From positions 62,001 through 126,000 of the forward strand of contig JADKAF010000001.1 in assembly GCA_016719295.1 (NCBI GenBank): a stretch of 64,000 bases of DNA, read 5' to 3'. A program made the position numbers and the translations under genes. This document shows positions 41,809 through 52,123 of the stretch, piece after piece (positions within the stretch are counted from its first letter, which is position 1; every line of letters starts with the position of its first letter). This DNA comes from Planctomycetota bacterium. Its GTDB lineage: Bacteria > Planctomycetota > UBA1135 > JADKAF01. The notes beneath the pieces were generated by a model that was not told the DNA's origin, searched no databases, and saw only the letters and a list, made by a program, of their open reading frames with translations.

Positions 41809-44800
41809 TCAACGCCCCGCTTCCAGCGCGGCGCGGAAGCGCGGCTCCTTCCGCAGGCGTTCGAGCGCGGGCGCGGCGAAGTGCTCTGCGCGCAGCGCCG
41901 GCGCGCGCTTCGCGCGTGCTTCGAGCAGATCCAGGAGCGCCGGTAGCGCCTCGAGCACGAGCAGGAGCTCGGCGCCGCGCGCGACGTGGCGCGGATCGGC
42001 CAGGTCGACGAGCGCGCTCGCCGCGCGGTGAGCGCTCTCGGTCGACGACTCTTCTCGCGCTCGCTCGAAGCGCAGCTCCAGCGCGAAGGCGAGCAAGCGC
42101 TCGGCGGAGCGGTCGCAATGGTTCTCGCGCTGCGCGCGCAGCAGCTCGTCGAGTGCGGGCTCGCTCAGCGCCGCGGCCGCGCTGCGCTCTCCGCCGAAGA
42201 TGCGGAGGCGCGCCGTCGCGATCTGCGCGCGCGCGCGGCGCAGGCGCAGCGCGGCGAGCTCTTCTTCCGGCGCCGCCTCCAGGGCCTGATCGAGCAGCGC
42301 GAGGAGCTCGCGCGCGGCGAGCTCCGCGGCCGCGAGGACGGTTCCGCGCAGCGCCTCCTCGGCGATCGCGGCGACCTCGAGCAAGAGCTCGAGCTCCGCT
42401 CCGCGGCAGCTCGCCGGCGCTTCCTCGCAGGCCGCGCGCAAGCGGCGGCAGGCGGCCTCGGCGCCGACGGCGTCCGCCTGCGCGAGGAGCCAGCGGGCGT
42501 CCAGCTCCGCGGCCTCGCGGCGCAGCGCGGCGTGCTCCTCGAGCACGCGGAGCTCGGCTTCGCGGTTGCTGAGGAGCTCGAGCGCGAGGTCGAGCGGCTC
42601 TCGCGCGCGCTCGAGCAGCCCCGCTTCGCTCGCGCAGCGCGCCGCGAGCAGCGCCGAGCGGAGCTCCAAGGCCAGGAGCTGCGGATGACCTCCGACGAGC
42701 GAGCGGTGATCCTCGAGGAGCGCGAGCGCGCGCTCGGCGTGAGGGAGCGCGGCGGCCGCGTCGCCGTCGGCGTGCTCCACGTCCGCGAGATGCAGGCAGA
42801 GGTTTGCGTGGCGATCCAGCGCCGCGGGGTTCGAGAAGCGCTCGCGCAGCGCGGGCTCACTGAGCTGAAGCGCTCTCGCCGCGTAGCGCCGCGCCTCCGC
42901 GAGGTGCTCGCGCCGACCGGTGAGGAAGAGCGCATGCGCGTGATTGCCGGCGTAGAGCGCGAAGCTGCGCGCGAGCTCCTGATTCTCGGGATGATCGCGC
43001 CAGAGCGATTCGCACTCCTGCGCGGCCGAGCGGAACGCCTCGAGGCTGGGCGTCGGGTCGCGCTCGTCGACCAGCATGACGGCGAGATTCCCGTAGCCTT
43101 CGGCGAGCTGCACGCGATAGACCGGCGCCTCCGGATGCAGCTCGCGCAGGCGCGCGACGCGCGCGAGGAACGCCTGGGCAGCGGCGACGCCCGCTGCGCG
43201 TCGACCGCTCTGGAACTCCACCACGGAGGTCTTGCGCTCGAGCTCGGCGGCGGCTTCCAGGAGATCGATGTCCCAGGTCGCCTCGAGATCGAAGTGCCGC
43301 AGCGCGGCGCGCGCCCGCGCCAGCGCTTCCTCGGCCTCGGCCAACCGGCGGAGGTGGAAGAGCGGAGAGACCGAGTTCACCTCCATCACCGCGCGCAGCC
43401 TCTCGACCCACAGGGGCTCGGCGCCCGCGGCGCGCGCCTCCTCGAGCGCGGCGCGGGCCTCCTCGAAGAGCGTCGCGGCACGGTCGGGATCGCGGCGCGA
43501 GATCAGATGCGCGAGCTGCTGGATCGCCGCGGCGCAGTGCTTGCGCGCTCGCAAGTCGTCGGAGCGCGCGAGGACCGCGGCGCGATGCTCCGCGAGCGCT
43601 TCCTCGAGCTTCGAGACGGCTTCTTCCTCCTGGCCGAGCTCGGAGATGACCTGGCCCCAGAGATCGAGCATGCGCGCGCGATGGAAGCGCATCTCCGCGG
43701 CATCTTCGGGCGCGGCCTCCAGAGCGCGAGCCCAATGTCCGTCGGCGCGCTGCAGCTCCTGCAAGGCGCCGCTCGCGTCGCCGAGCGTGTGGGCGACGCT
43801 CGCGAGCAGCGTCTGCGCGATGGCGGCGGCGCGCTGCGCGCGCGGGTCCTCGGCGCGCTGCGCGAGCAGCTCGCGGCAGAAGTCGCGCGCCGTCTCGAGC
43901 AGGCGCCGCCGCAGCTGCTCGAGGCGCGGCGCGCCGAAGAGCTCCTCGTCGACGGTCTGCGTCAGGAGATGAACGGCCTCGAGCGCCTGCGCGAAGCCGC
44001 TCTCCGCGGCCTCGCGCGCGGCGCTCTCCGCGAGGCGCGCGCGATGCTCCGCGTCGCGTGCGCTGCGCGCGTTCTCGGCCTCGCCGCGCGCGAGCTCGGC
44101 GGCGCGCGCGGCGCGCTCGGCCGCGTGCTCCGCACGCGTTCGGTAGCTCCAGCTCACGGCGAGACCCGCGACCAGCGCGAGCAGCACGAACGCCGCGGCC
44201 GCGACCTGCAGGCGATGGCGCTGCATGTACTTGCGCAGGCGGTAGAAGCCCGAGGGCGGACCCGCGAGCACGGGCTCGTCGCGGAGATGGCGGCGGATGT
44301 CCGCGGCGAGCTCGCTCACCGCCGCGTAGCGCTCGTCGCGATCCTTCGCGAGGGCCTTCAGGCAGATCCAGTCGAGGTCGCCGCGCAGCCGGCGTCGGAG
44401 CTGATGCGTCGTCGCGCGGCGGCGCTTCGCGCGCTCGGCGGTGTCGGAGCCCGGCGCCGTGACGCGGCGGCTCGGCGCGGCGGGGTCCTCTTCGCGCAGG
44501 ATGCGCTGCAGGCGCACGAGGTCCGTGCGCAGGCGCTCGGCGGCGAAGGGCAGCTCGCCCGTCAGCAGCTCGTAGAGCACGACGCCGAGCGAGTAGATGT
44601 CGGTGCTCAGATCGAGGTCGAGGCCGTCGCGCTCGGCTTGCTCCGGGCTCATGTACTCGGGCGTGCCGAGGATCGCGCCGTGGAGGGTGTGGACGGTGGC
44701 GCCCGTGCCCGTGGCATCGATCGCCTTCGCGATGCCGAAGTCGATGACCTTCACCGCCGGCTTGCCATCGACCTCCGCGACGAGCAGATTCGAGGGCTTG

Positions 44801-45400
44801 AGATCGCGGTGCAGGAAGCCCTTCAGATGCGCGTGCTGCACGCCTTCGCAGACCGCGAGGAAGAGCTCGAGGCGCGACGCGGTGTCGAGCTGCTTGCGAT
44901 CGCAGTACACGGTGAGCGGCAGCCCGGGTACGTGCTCCATCGCGAACCACGGGCGCCCGTCGGCCGTCGAGCCGGCGTCGTAGACGCGCGATGGCGGGAT
45001 GGCTCATGCGCGCGAGCGCCTGCCGCTCGGCGGCGAAGCGCGCGAGGATCTCGCGCGTGTCCATGCCGCGCTTCACGAGCTTCACCGCGACGCGGCGCTG
45101 CACGGGCTCACGCTGCTCGGCGAGATAGACCTCGCCCATCCCGCCGCGGCCGAGGAGCTCGAGCACGCGATAGGGGCCGATCGACTGCGGCTCCTCCTCG
45201 AGGAGGCCCGTGCGCGCGAGATCGGCGAGCTGCGTGCGCACCTCGATCGCGAGCTCGGGGCGCTCCGCCAGGAGCTCCTCCTCGCGGCCGCGGTCGCCGG
45301 ACATGCGCGCCTCCAGACAGGCCGCCACCAAGCGCTCCAGGGAGGAGCCATCGTGGGCCGGTGGCGTCGGGCGCAGCGTCGGATCTTCGGGGCCAGTCAT
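41809..45400 (-). CDS. giant Ser/Thr protein kinase with TPR-like region, frameshifted
   Basis: A Hanks-type (PknB-like) kinase with a large extracytoplasmic region. Residues 75-139 hold LGRGGMGEVYLAE and the catalytic Lys K107 (VAVKLVK). The frame then breaks at ACGCGCG (44984-44990), where two bases of a CG run are missing relative to the paralogue (ARVFDAGST there, A-R-(V)-Y-D-A-G here). The next frame continues MEHVPGLPL, HRDLKPSNLL, VIDFGIAKA and the GTPEYMSPEQA loop. A membrane helix (LQVAAAAFVLLALVAGLAV) precedes ~800 residues of Ala/Glu/Leu-rich helical repeats. It has a close paralogue immediately upstream. Confidence 0.78.
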
Positions 45401-45417
45401 CGCAGGTGGAGTGGGGC

Positions 45418-48400
45418 TCAGCGCAAGGAGTCCCGCAGCTTGCGGAAGCGTTCGTCGCCGTGGAGAGATCGCAGCGCCGAGCTCTCCACGGCGGCGCGCG
45501 GGAAGGCGGGGCGACGCGCGGCACGCGCTTCGAGCAGCTCGAGCGCGAGGGCCGGTGCCTCGAAGCGCAGAGCGAGCTCGGCCGCGCGCACGGCATGCTC
45601 GGGCAGCGCGAGCGCGGCGAGGGCGACGAGGGCTCGTCGCGCCGCTCGCGTTCGCCGCGCTCGGCCGAGAGCTCGGCGCGCAGCTCGAGCGCGAGCGCGA
45701 GGCGATCCTGCGCGAGCAGCCACACGACGGAGCTCCGCGCGAGCTCGAGCTCGCCGTCGAGGCACGAGGCGAAGCAGCGGAGCGCCTCCTCCGCGTCGCC
45801 GCGCAGCGCGCGCTCGATGCCGAGGCAGAGCTCGAAGTCGCGGCGCACCTGGGGCAGGTCGCGAACGCGCTCGAAGCGCGCGGGATCCGTCTCCATCGCG
45901 CCGAGCTCGTCGCGGCACCAGGTCTCCACGTGATCGAGGCAGCTCTCGCGGAGCTTCCCCTCGGCGCAGCGCGCGGTGCGCAGGAGGAGCTGCAGCGCGA
46001 GCGCGCGCGTGTCGTCCCCGAGGGTGCTCGCTTGCTCGACGAAGGTCTTCGTGGCGCGCCACGCGGCCCCTGCGTCCCCGCGCGACGCCGCGAGCAAGCC
46101 GGCGGGGAGCGCCAAGCCGCCGCGGATCCTCTGCGTCTCGGGGGTCCCGGGTGCCAGCTCCTCGAGCTTCCTCACGAACGGCTCGGCCGTCTCGAGGAAG
46201 CGCTGGGCGCGCTCGGCGGCGCCGGCGAAGTGCGCCGTCGCGGCGGCGCGGCCGAGGCGCTCTCCGAGGCGCGCGAGCTCTTCGACCGAAGCGCTCTCGA
46301 GATCGATAGCGGCGCACAGCGCCGCCGCTTCGCGCTCGGCGGCGGCGAGGCCGTCGGCGGGGCGGCCGAGATGCTCGGCCAGCGATACGCGCAGACGCAA
46401 GGCATGCAGATAGTAGGAGCGCAGGCTCGCGAGCTCGCGCTCCGGCTCGAGCGCTTCCAGCGCGATGTCGATGGTGGCGAGCGCCTCCTCGAGCGCCGCG
46501 GCATCGCGTCGCGCGACCACGATGCCGGCATAGCAGGTGCCGTAGACGCCGACGTTACGGCGATGCGCCGGCTGCGAGGCGTCTCCGTTCCGCGGGTCGT
46601 TCAAGATCTCGTACGCGCGGCGGAAGTGCGGCTGCGCCTCGTCCCAGCGCCGGAGGTTCTGATAGGCGACGCCGAGGCAGCCGAAGCCGTAGCCCACCGA
46701 GCGGCGATAGTGCGCGACGCTCGGATGCTGCGCGGCGAGCGCTTCGGCGACGGCCACGAGCTCCTGCGCGACGGGCAGCGCTTCCTCGAAGCGCTGCTCG
46801 GCGAGCAGGACGTTCCCGCGCGAGCGGCCGAGGTCGAGGCACGCCGCGCGGAGCGAAGGATGCTCGCGCTCCGCTGATCCCGCGCTCTCCCAGATCGCGA
46901 GCCCTCGCGCTACGGCCGCGCGCGCGGCCTCGAGGTCGCCCTGCGCCAACGCGTGATCGGCAGCACAGCTCGCCAGCGCGATCTCCTGGATCTGCAGCTC
47001 CAGGGGGGCGCGACCGCGGGCGCGCCAATCCTCGAGCGCGTCGCGCGCGGCAGCTAGCGCGTCGGAAGTCGACGCGGACTCGCGCTGCAGCAAGGTGCCC
47101 GCGCGTCCGACCAGCAGCTCGCTGCGCAGGCGCAGTCCATCTTCGTGCGCTGCCTCCAGCGCGAGCAGCTCGGCGAGGGCGCCATCGGCGGCGGCGAAGG
47201 AGCGATCCACCTCGTCCGCGCGCAAGGTCAGCTCGTGCAGGCGGGCCAGCACGAAGTGCGCGCGCGCGCGACCGTGCAGGCGCGCGATCCGCGGCACCAG
47301 CTCGGCGCGCGGACCCTCGAGCAGCTCGAGAGCGAGACGGCACTCGCGCGCGGCGACCTCGGTCTCCTGGGTCTGGCGCGCGAGCTCGGCGAGCGAGAGG
47401 CGCGTCGCCGCGCTGAGCTCGAGCGTGCGCGGATCCTCGCCGCGCTGCGCGAGCAGCGCGTCGCAGAAGCGCGCGGCATCGCCGAGGATCGCGCGTCGCA
47501 CGGGCTCGGCTTGCGGCACGCCATCCAAGCGCTCGTCGGCGATGCGGCGGAGCAGCGCATCGACGGCACCCACGGCGCGCGAGAACTGGAGCTCTGCGTC
47601 GCTTCGAGCGCTCTGCTCCGCGCCGAGCGCGCGCTCCGCGCGCGCCGCCGCGTCCTCGGCGCGCCGTCGATACACCGAGCTCGCGACGAGCCCCGCGCAC
47701 AACACGGCGAGCACGAGTGAGGCGGCGCCGACCTGCAGCCGGTAGCGGCGCAGGAACTTCCTCAGGCGATAGACGCGCGAGGGCCCGGCGGCGAGCACGG
47801 GCTCGTGCGCCAGATGGCGGCGCAGGTCCGCGGCGAGCTCGCCGACCGACGCGTAGCGCTCCGCGCGCTCGCGCGCGCCAGGGCCTTCAGCACGATCAGG
47901 TCGAGGTCGCCGCGGAGGGTGCGGATGAGCTCGCCGCGCGTCGCGCGACGCTGTGCGAGGCGCTGGGTGGTGGACGGATCGGCGTCGGTGACGCGGCGGC
48001 TCGGCGGCGGGGGCTCCTCGGAGAGCAGGATCTCGCTCAGACGCGGCAGGTCGCGGCGCAGGCGGCGCGCCGCGAAGGGCAGCTCGCCGGTCAGGAGCTC
48101 GTAGAGGACGACCCCGAGCGAATAGACATCGCTGCGCAGATCGAGATCGGCGCCTTCGCTCGTCGCCTGCTCGGGGCTCATGTACTCCGGCGTGCCGAGC
48201 AGGACGCCGCGCGCGGTGTGAAGGGTCTGTCCGGCGAGGTTCTCGTCGATCGCCTTCGCGATGCCGAAGTCGATGACCTTCACACTCGCCTGCCCATCGA
48301 CGTCGGCGACGAGGAGATTCGAGGGCTTGAGATCGCGATGCAGGATGCCCTTCAAATGCGCGTGCTGCACGCCTTCGCAGACGCCGAGGAAGAGCTCCAG

Positions 48401-48931
48401 CCGCTGCTGCGTGTCGAGGCGGCGATCGTCGCAGTAGGTCTGGATCGGCTGCCCCGCGACGTACTCCATCGCGAAGTAGGGGCGTCCGTCGCTCGTCGAG
48501 CCCGCGTCGAACACCCGCGCGATCGCGGGGTGATTCATGCGCGCGAGCGCCTGCCTCTCGGCCGCGAAGCGAGCGAGGATCTCGCGCGTGTCCATCCCGC
48601 GCTTCACGAGCTTCACCGCGACCAGGCGCTGCACGGGCTCGCGCTGCTCGGCCAGGTAGACCTCGCCCATGCCGCCGCGTCCGAGCAGCTCGCGCACGCG
48701 ATACGGCCCGATCGACTCCGGAAGCGGGTCGAGCAGCCCCGTGCTGGCGAGGTCCGCGAGCTGGGCGCGCGCCGCCTCGGCGAGTGTCGGTTCCGCCGCG
48801 AGCAGCGCCTCCACCGCGGCGCGATCGCCGCGCAGCTCGGCCTCGAGGCAGCTCGCCACGAGCTCCTCCAGCTCCCGGCCCGGATCGGGCGCGGACGAAT
48901 GCGGCAACGTCGGTCGAGCGGCGGGGGGCAT
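45418..48931 (-). CDS. giant Ser/Thr protein kinase with TPR-like region, two frameshifts
   Basis: Paralogue of the downstream kinase. The kinase domain is intact: LGRGGMGEVYLAE (83-95), K107, HRDLKPSN (198-205), DFG (221-223) and GTPEYMSPEQ. The frame breaks after VLKALAR, within GCGCGCGC (47871-47878); removing two bases restores KALARERAERYASVGELAADLRRHL. The middle frame (47.87-45.64 kb) holds a membrane helix (LVLAVLCAGLVASSVY) and a long helical TPR-like region. A second break near 45628-45642 leads to the last frame, ending FRKLRDSLR. The gene starts 30 bases downstream of the pentaheme cytochrome stop on the same strand. Confidence 0.76.
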
Positions 48932-48960
48932 GGCGAGCGGCGCGCCTCGCGCGCGCTCGC

Positions 48961-50691
48961 TCAGCGCAGCCGCAAGGTCGTCTCCGCTACCTTCTCCGTC
49001 GCGAGCCGCCCCTGCAAGTAGCGCGCGAGGGATCGGAGCTCCGGCGTGTCGTAGGCCTGCGCTTCCTCCCAGTGCCGCGCGCCGAGCGGCTGATAGAGGA
49101 GCGTCGCCTCGACCTCCAGCTCGCCGGCGTCGCGCGGCAGCGCGATCGCATAGCGCACGCTGGCCTCGCCGTCCCGGAACTCGTCGCCGAGGGGGACGCC
49201 GTGCGGGCGCGTCGCCGCAGCGTCCGGGTGCTCGGGATCCCAGCCGCGCGGCAGGAAGCGGTTGTCCTTCGCGTAGCTCGCAGCCTCCAGCAGGCGCCAC
49301 GTGACGCGGCCCTGCCGGTCCTGCATCAGGGCCTCGAAGAGCGCGACCTCGGTATCGCGCTCGATGCGCGCGCGATGCGGCTCGACGGGGCCTCCTCGGC
49401 GTTCGATCGCGAGCAACTCGCCGCGCGCATCGACGAGCCGGCCGCTCGCGTCGTGCTCGCCCGAGGCGAAGAGGAGCTTCCCGCTCGCGTCGCGGACGCG
49501 GACGCGCAGCCACGCTCTCCGCACCGGGATCCCGGACGGGAACTTGTGACCGACGCGGTTCTCGACGCGCAGCAGGAGCACGAGCTGGTCCGCCGTGCGC
49601 TTGGCACCGTCGATGTGCAGCGCCGCGGTGCGCTCGCGGAGCTGCTGGCGCGTCGCGTCGATCACCCTCTCGAAGCTCTCCTTGGACGCGGCCGGCCGCA
49701 GCTCGTCGGCGAAGTCGCGGAGCAGCCCCGGGGTGAGGGTATTGCCGCCGAGCAGCAGATGGCGCGCGAAGGGCGCTCTAGGCTCGAGGAAGGGGAAGTC
49801 GCGGCCGCCCGGATTGTGCGCGAGCCGCGTCTCGATGGGCTGGCCGTCGAGATCGGTGGTCGGCATGTGACAGCCCTGGCAGCTCTGCGCCTCGGGCGAC
49901 GGCTCCGCGCGCTCGTCGTCGAAGACGGAGTTGCGCCACTCGAGATACGGCGTCTGCTCGGGGAAGAACGCCTCCTGCTCGGGAGCGGCGTCGTGGGGCT
50001 TCGTGAAGAGCGTGTGGCAGCTCGCGCAGAGCGCCGAGCGCTGGACGTGCGGGCCGTGCGTCGGCGTGTACTGCACGTGCATCCGCATCGGACCCGGGAC
50101 GGGGTTCTCGTGCGGCCCGTAGATCACGCCCGCGGAGCCGATCGAGAAGCGCCCCGAGAACGTGGAGGCGTCCCCGAGTCCCTCCGCGGGCATCTGATGG
50201 CAGGTCGTGCACGAGGCGCCGTCCAGCGCGAGCTGCGTGAGCGGCTCCTCGCCGCTGCCGTAGAGCAAGGCGAAGCCGAGCTTGCCGCCGCCGTTCTGGC
50301 GGATCTCCTCCGCGGCCATCGGCGCGTGGCAACGCATGCACTCGGTCTCGATGTGCTCGCGGTGCTCGGGGTGCGCCGCGACCTCGGCGGAGACGAACGC
50401 GCGCCAGACCGGATCGCGCGAGGAGTTCGCCATCATCGTGGCACTCCAGAGGTCGTGCGGAGCGACGCTGCGCCCCTCGGCATCGCGCATCGCCGTCGCG
50501 TTCGCGCTGCTCGCGTGGCAGATGCCGCACGCGGCGCCGGTGGCGAAATGACCGTGGCGCCAGCGATCGGTCGCGGCGAGCGGCGGTGGCTCTTGCGGGC
50601 GGGAGGGCGCGGCGCTGTCCTGCGTGGAGGTGAGCGCCACGAGCGAGCCGGTCGTCAGGAGGGCGATGCCGAGGAAGCGCATGCGTGCCAT
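48961..50691 (-). CDS. secreted pentaheme c-type cytochrome
   Basis: Signal peptide (RFLGIALLTTGSLVALTS) and five CxxCH heme sites in order: CGICH, CMRCH, CTTCH, CASCH and CQGCH, all in the N-terminal ~300 residues. A beta-rich C-terminal domain of about 250 residues (ENRVGHKFPSGIPVRRAWLRV) is typical of the cytochrome family with multiheme and C-terminal sandwich found in Planctomycetota. 576 residues (574 if the second ATG at 50682 is used). It lies four bases after the DUF1501 stop. An extracytoplasmic electron-transfer role is likely, substrate unknown. Confidence 0.85.
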   Translation of the reverse strand: MARMRFLGIALLTTGSLVALTSTQDSAAPSRPQEPPPLAATDRWRHGHFATGAACGICHASSANATAMRDAEGRSVAPHDLWSATMMANSSRDPVWRAFVSAEVAAHPEHREHIETECMRCHAPMAAEEIRQNGGGKLGFALLYGSGEEPLTQLALDGASCTTCHQMPAEGLGDASTFSGRFSIGSAGVIYGPHENPVPGPMRMHVQYTPTHGPHVQRSALCASCHTLFTKPHDAAPEQEAFFPEQTPYLEWRNSVFDDERAEPSPEAQSCQGCHMPTTDLDGQPIETRLAHNPGGRDFPFLEPRAPFARHLLLGGNTLTPGLLRDFADELRPAASKESFERVIDATRQQLRERTAALHIDGAKRTADQLVLLLRVENRVGHKFPSGIPVRRAWLRVRVRDASGKLLFASGEHDASGRLVDARGELLAIERRGGPVEPHRARIERDTEVALFEALMQDRQGRVTWRLLEAASYAKDNRFLPRGWDPEHPDAAATRPHGVPLGDEFRDGEASVRYAIALPRDAGELEVEATLLYQPLGARHWEEAQAYDTPELRSLARYLQGRLATEKVAETTLRLR

Positions 50692-50695
50692 GGGG

Positions 50696-52123
50696 TCAGG
50701 TCAGGATCTCGCGCACGAGATGTCCACCGACATCGGTGAGGCGGAAGTCGCGACCTTGGAAACGGTAGGTGAGACGAGTGTGCTCGAGGCCGAGGAGATG
50801 CAGGATCGTGGCCTGCAGGTCGTGCACGTGCACGCGGCCAGAGGTGGGGCCGAAGCCGAGCTCGTCCGTCTCGCCGTGCGAGAAGCCCGCGCGCACGCCG
50901 GCCCCGGCCAGCCAGCCGGTGAAGGCCTCGACATGATGGTCGCGCCCGGTGGTCGCCCGCACTTCGCCGAGAGGCGTACGCCCGAACTCGCCGCACCAGA
51001 CGACGAGCGTCTCCTCGAGCAGCCCGCGTGCCTTGAGATCCAGGATGAGCCCGCGCGTCGCGCGATCGACCTCGCGCGCGCAGCGGTCGAGGTCGACATC
51101 GATGCGCTCGCCGGGGCCGCCGTGGTGATCCCAGTTCGTGTGGTAGAGCTGCACGAAGCGGACGCCGCGCTCGACCAAGCGCCGCGCGAGCAGGCAGTTC
51201 CGCGCGAACGACGGTTGCTCGGGTTCGGCCCCGTAGAGCGCCAGCGTCGCCGGTGACTCGGAGCGCAGATCGATCGCCTCGGGCGCCTTCATCTGCATGC
51301 GGAACGCCATCTCGTAGGCCCGCGTCCGCGTCTCGATCTCGGGGTCGCCGCAGACTTCGTGCGCCGCGTCGTTCGCCTCGCGCAGCGCCTCGAGGAAGCG
51401 CCGCTCGTCCTCGCGCGCGAGCCCCGGCGGCGGCGCCAGGTTCAGGATCGGGTTGGCACCCGCGCGCAGCGGAACCCCCTGCAAGCTCGACGGGAGGAAA
51501 CCGCTCGACCAGAGCTGCGAGCCGCCGCGCGGACCGCGCGGCCCCGACTGCAGGACGAGGAAGCCCGGCAGATCATCGGCCTCGCTGCCGAGGCCGTAGA
51601 GGATCCACGAGCCCATCGACGGGCGGCCGTTCAGCGGCGAGCCGGTGTTGAGCAGGATCTTCGCCGGGCCGTGGTTGAAGTTGTCGGTCGTGAGCGCGCG
51701 CAGGAAGCAGAGCTCGTCGGCGATACGCGCGGTCTCGGGCAGGAGCTCGGAGAACGACGCTCCGCACTGGCCGTGCCGCGCGAAGCGCCGCGGCGAGCCG
51801 AGGAGCTTCGCACCAGGTTTCAGGAACGCGAAGCGCTTCCCTTCGATCAGGCTGGGCGGAGGCGCTTCGCCGTGCAGCGCTCGGAGCCGGGGCTTGTCCT
51901 CGAAGAGGTCGAGCTGCGAGGGCCCGCCGGCCATGGAGAGGAAGATCACGGCGCGCGCGCGCGGCGCGCGGTCGCGCGTGCGCTCTCCTGCGTCGGCGCG
52001 TCGCTGCGCAGGGAGGTCGCGCGCGAGCAGCGAGCCGAGCGCCAAGCTGCCCAGCGACAGCGCGCCCTCGCGGAGGAACGCGCGGCGAGGCAGCGCCGCG
52101 TCCATGGGATGAGGCTCGCTCAT
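50696..52123 (-). CDS. DUF1501 domain protein (sulfatase-like, secreted)
   Basis: A planctomycetal DUF1501 protein. A Tat-like leader (RRAFLREGALSLGSLALGSLL) is followed by VIFLSMAGGPSQLDLFEDKP, HGQCGASFSELLP, the NFNHGPAKILLNTG segment and GEFGRTP, with the metal-ligand-rich TGRDHHVEAFTGWLAG near the end; DUF1501 is related to the alkaline phosphatase/sulfatase fold. 475 residues. Almost always next to DUF1549/DUF1553 cytochrome proteins, as here: its ATG overlaps that gene's stop by four bases. Confidence 0.92.
   Translation of the reverse strand: MSEPHPMDAALPRRAFLREGALSLGSLALGSLLARDLPAQRRADAGERTRDRAPRARAVIFLSMAGGPSQLDLFEDKPRLRALHGEAPPPSLIEGKRFAFLKPGAKLLGSPRRFARHGQCGASFSELLPETARIADELCFLRALTTDNFNHGPAKILLNTGSPLNGRPSMGSWILYGLGSEADDLPGFLVLQSGPRGPRGGSQLWSSGFLPSSLQGVPLRAGANPILNLAPPPGLAREDERRFLEALREANDAAHEVCGDPEIETRTRAYEMAFRMQMKAPEAIDLRSESPATLALYGAEPEQPSFARNCLLARRLVERGVRFVQLYHTNWDHHGGPGERIDVDLDRCAREVDRATRGLILDLKARGLLEETLVVWCGEFGRTPLGEVRATTGRDHHVEAFTGWLAGAGVRAGFSHGETDELGFGPTSGRVHVHDLQATILHLLGLEHTRLTYRFQGRDFRLTDVGGHLVREILT

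Noticed and set aside
41986..45933. 1315-codon + strand open frame opposite the kinases
   Set aside because: It is an antisense shadow of the kinase repeats; no domain and no plausible start.
44984..47878. Programmed ribosomal frameshifting in the kinases
   Set aside because: The sites are CG runs without a slippery heptamer or clear downstream pseudoknot, and shifts differ between copies; indels are simpler.
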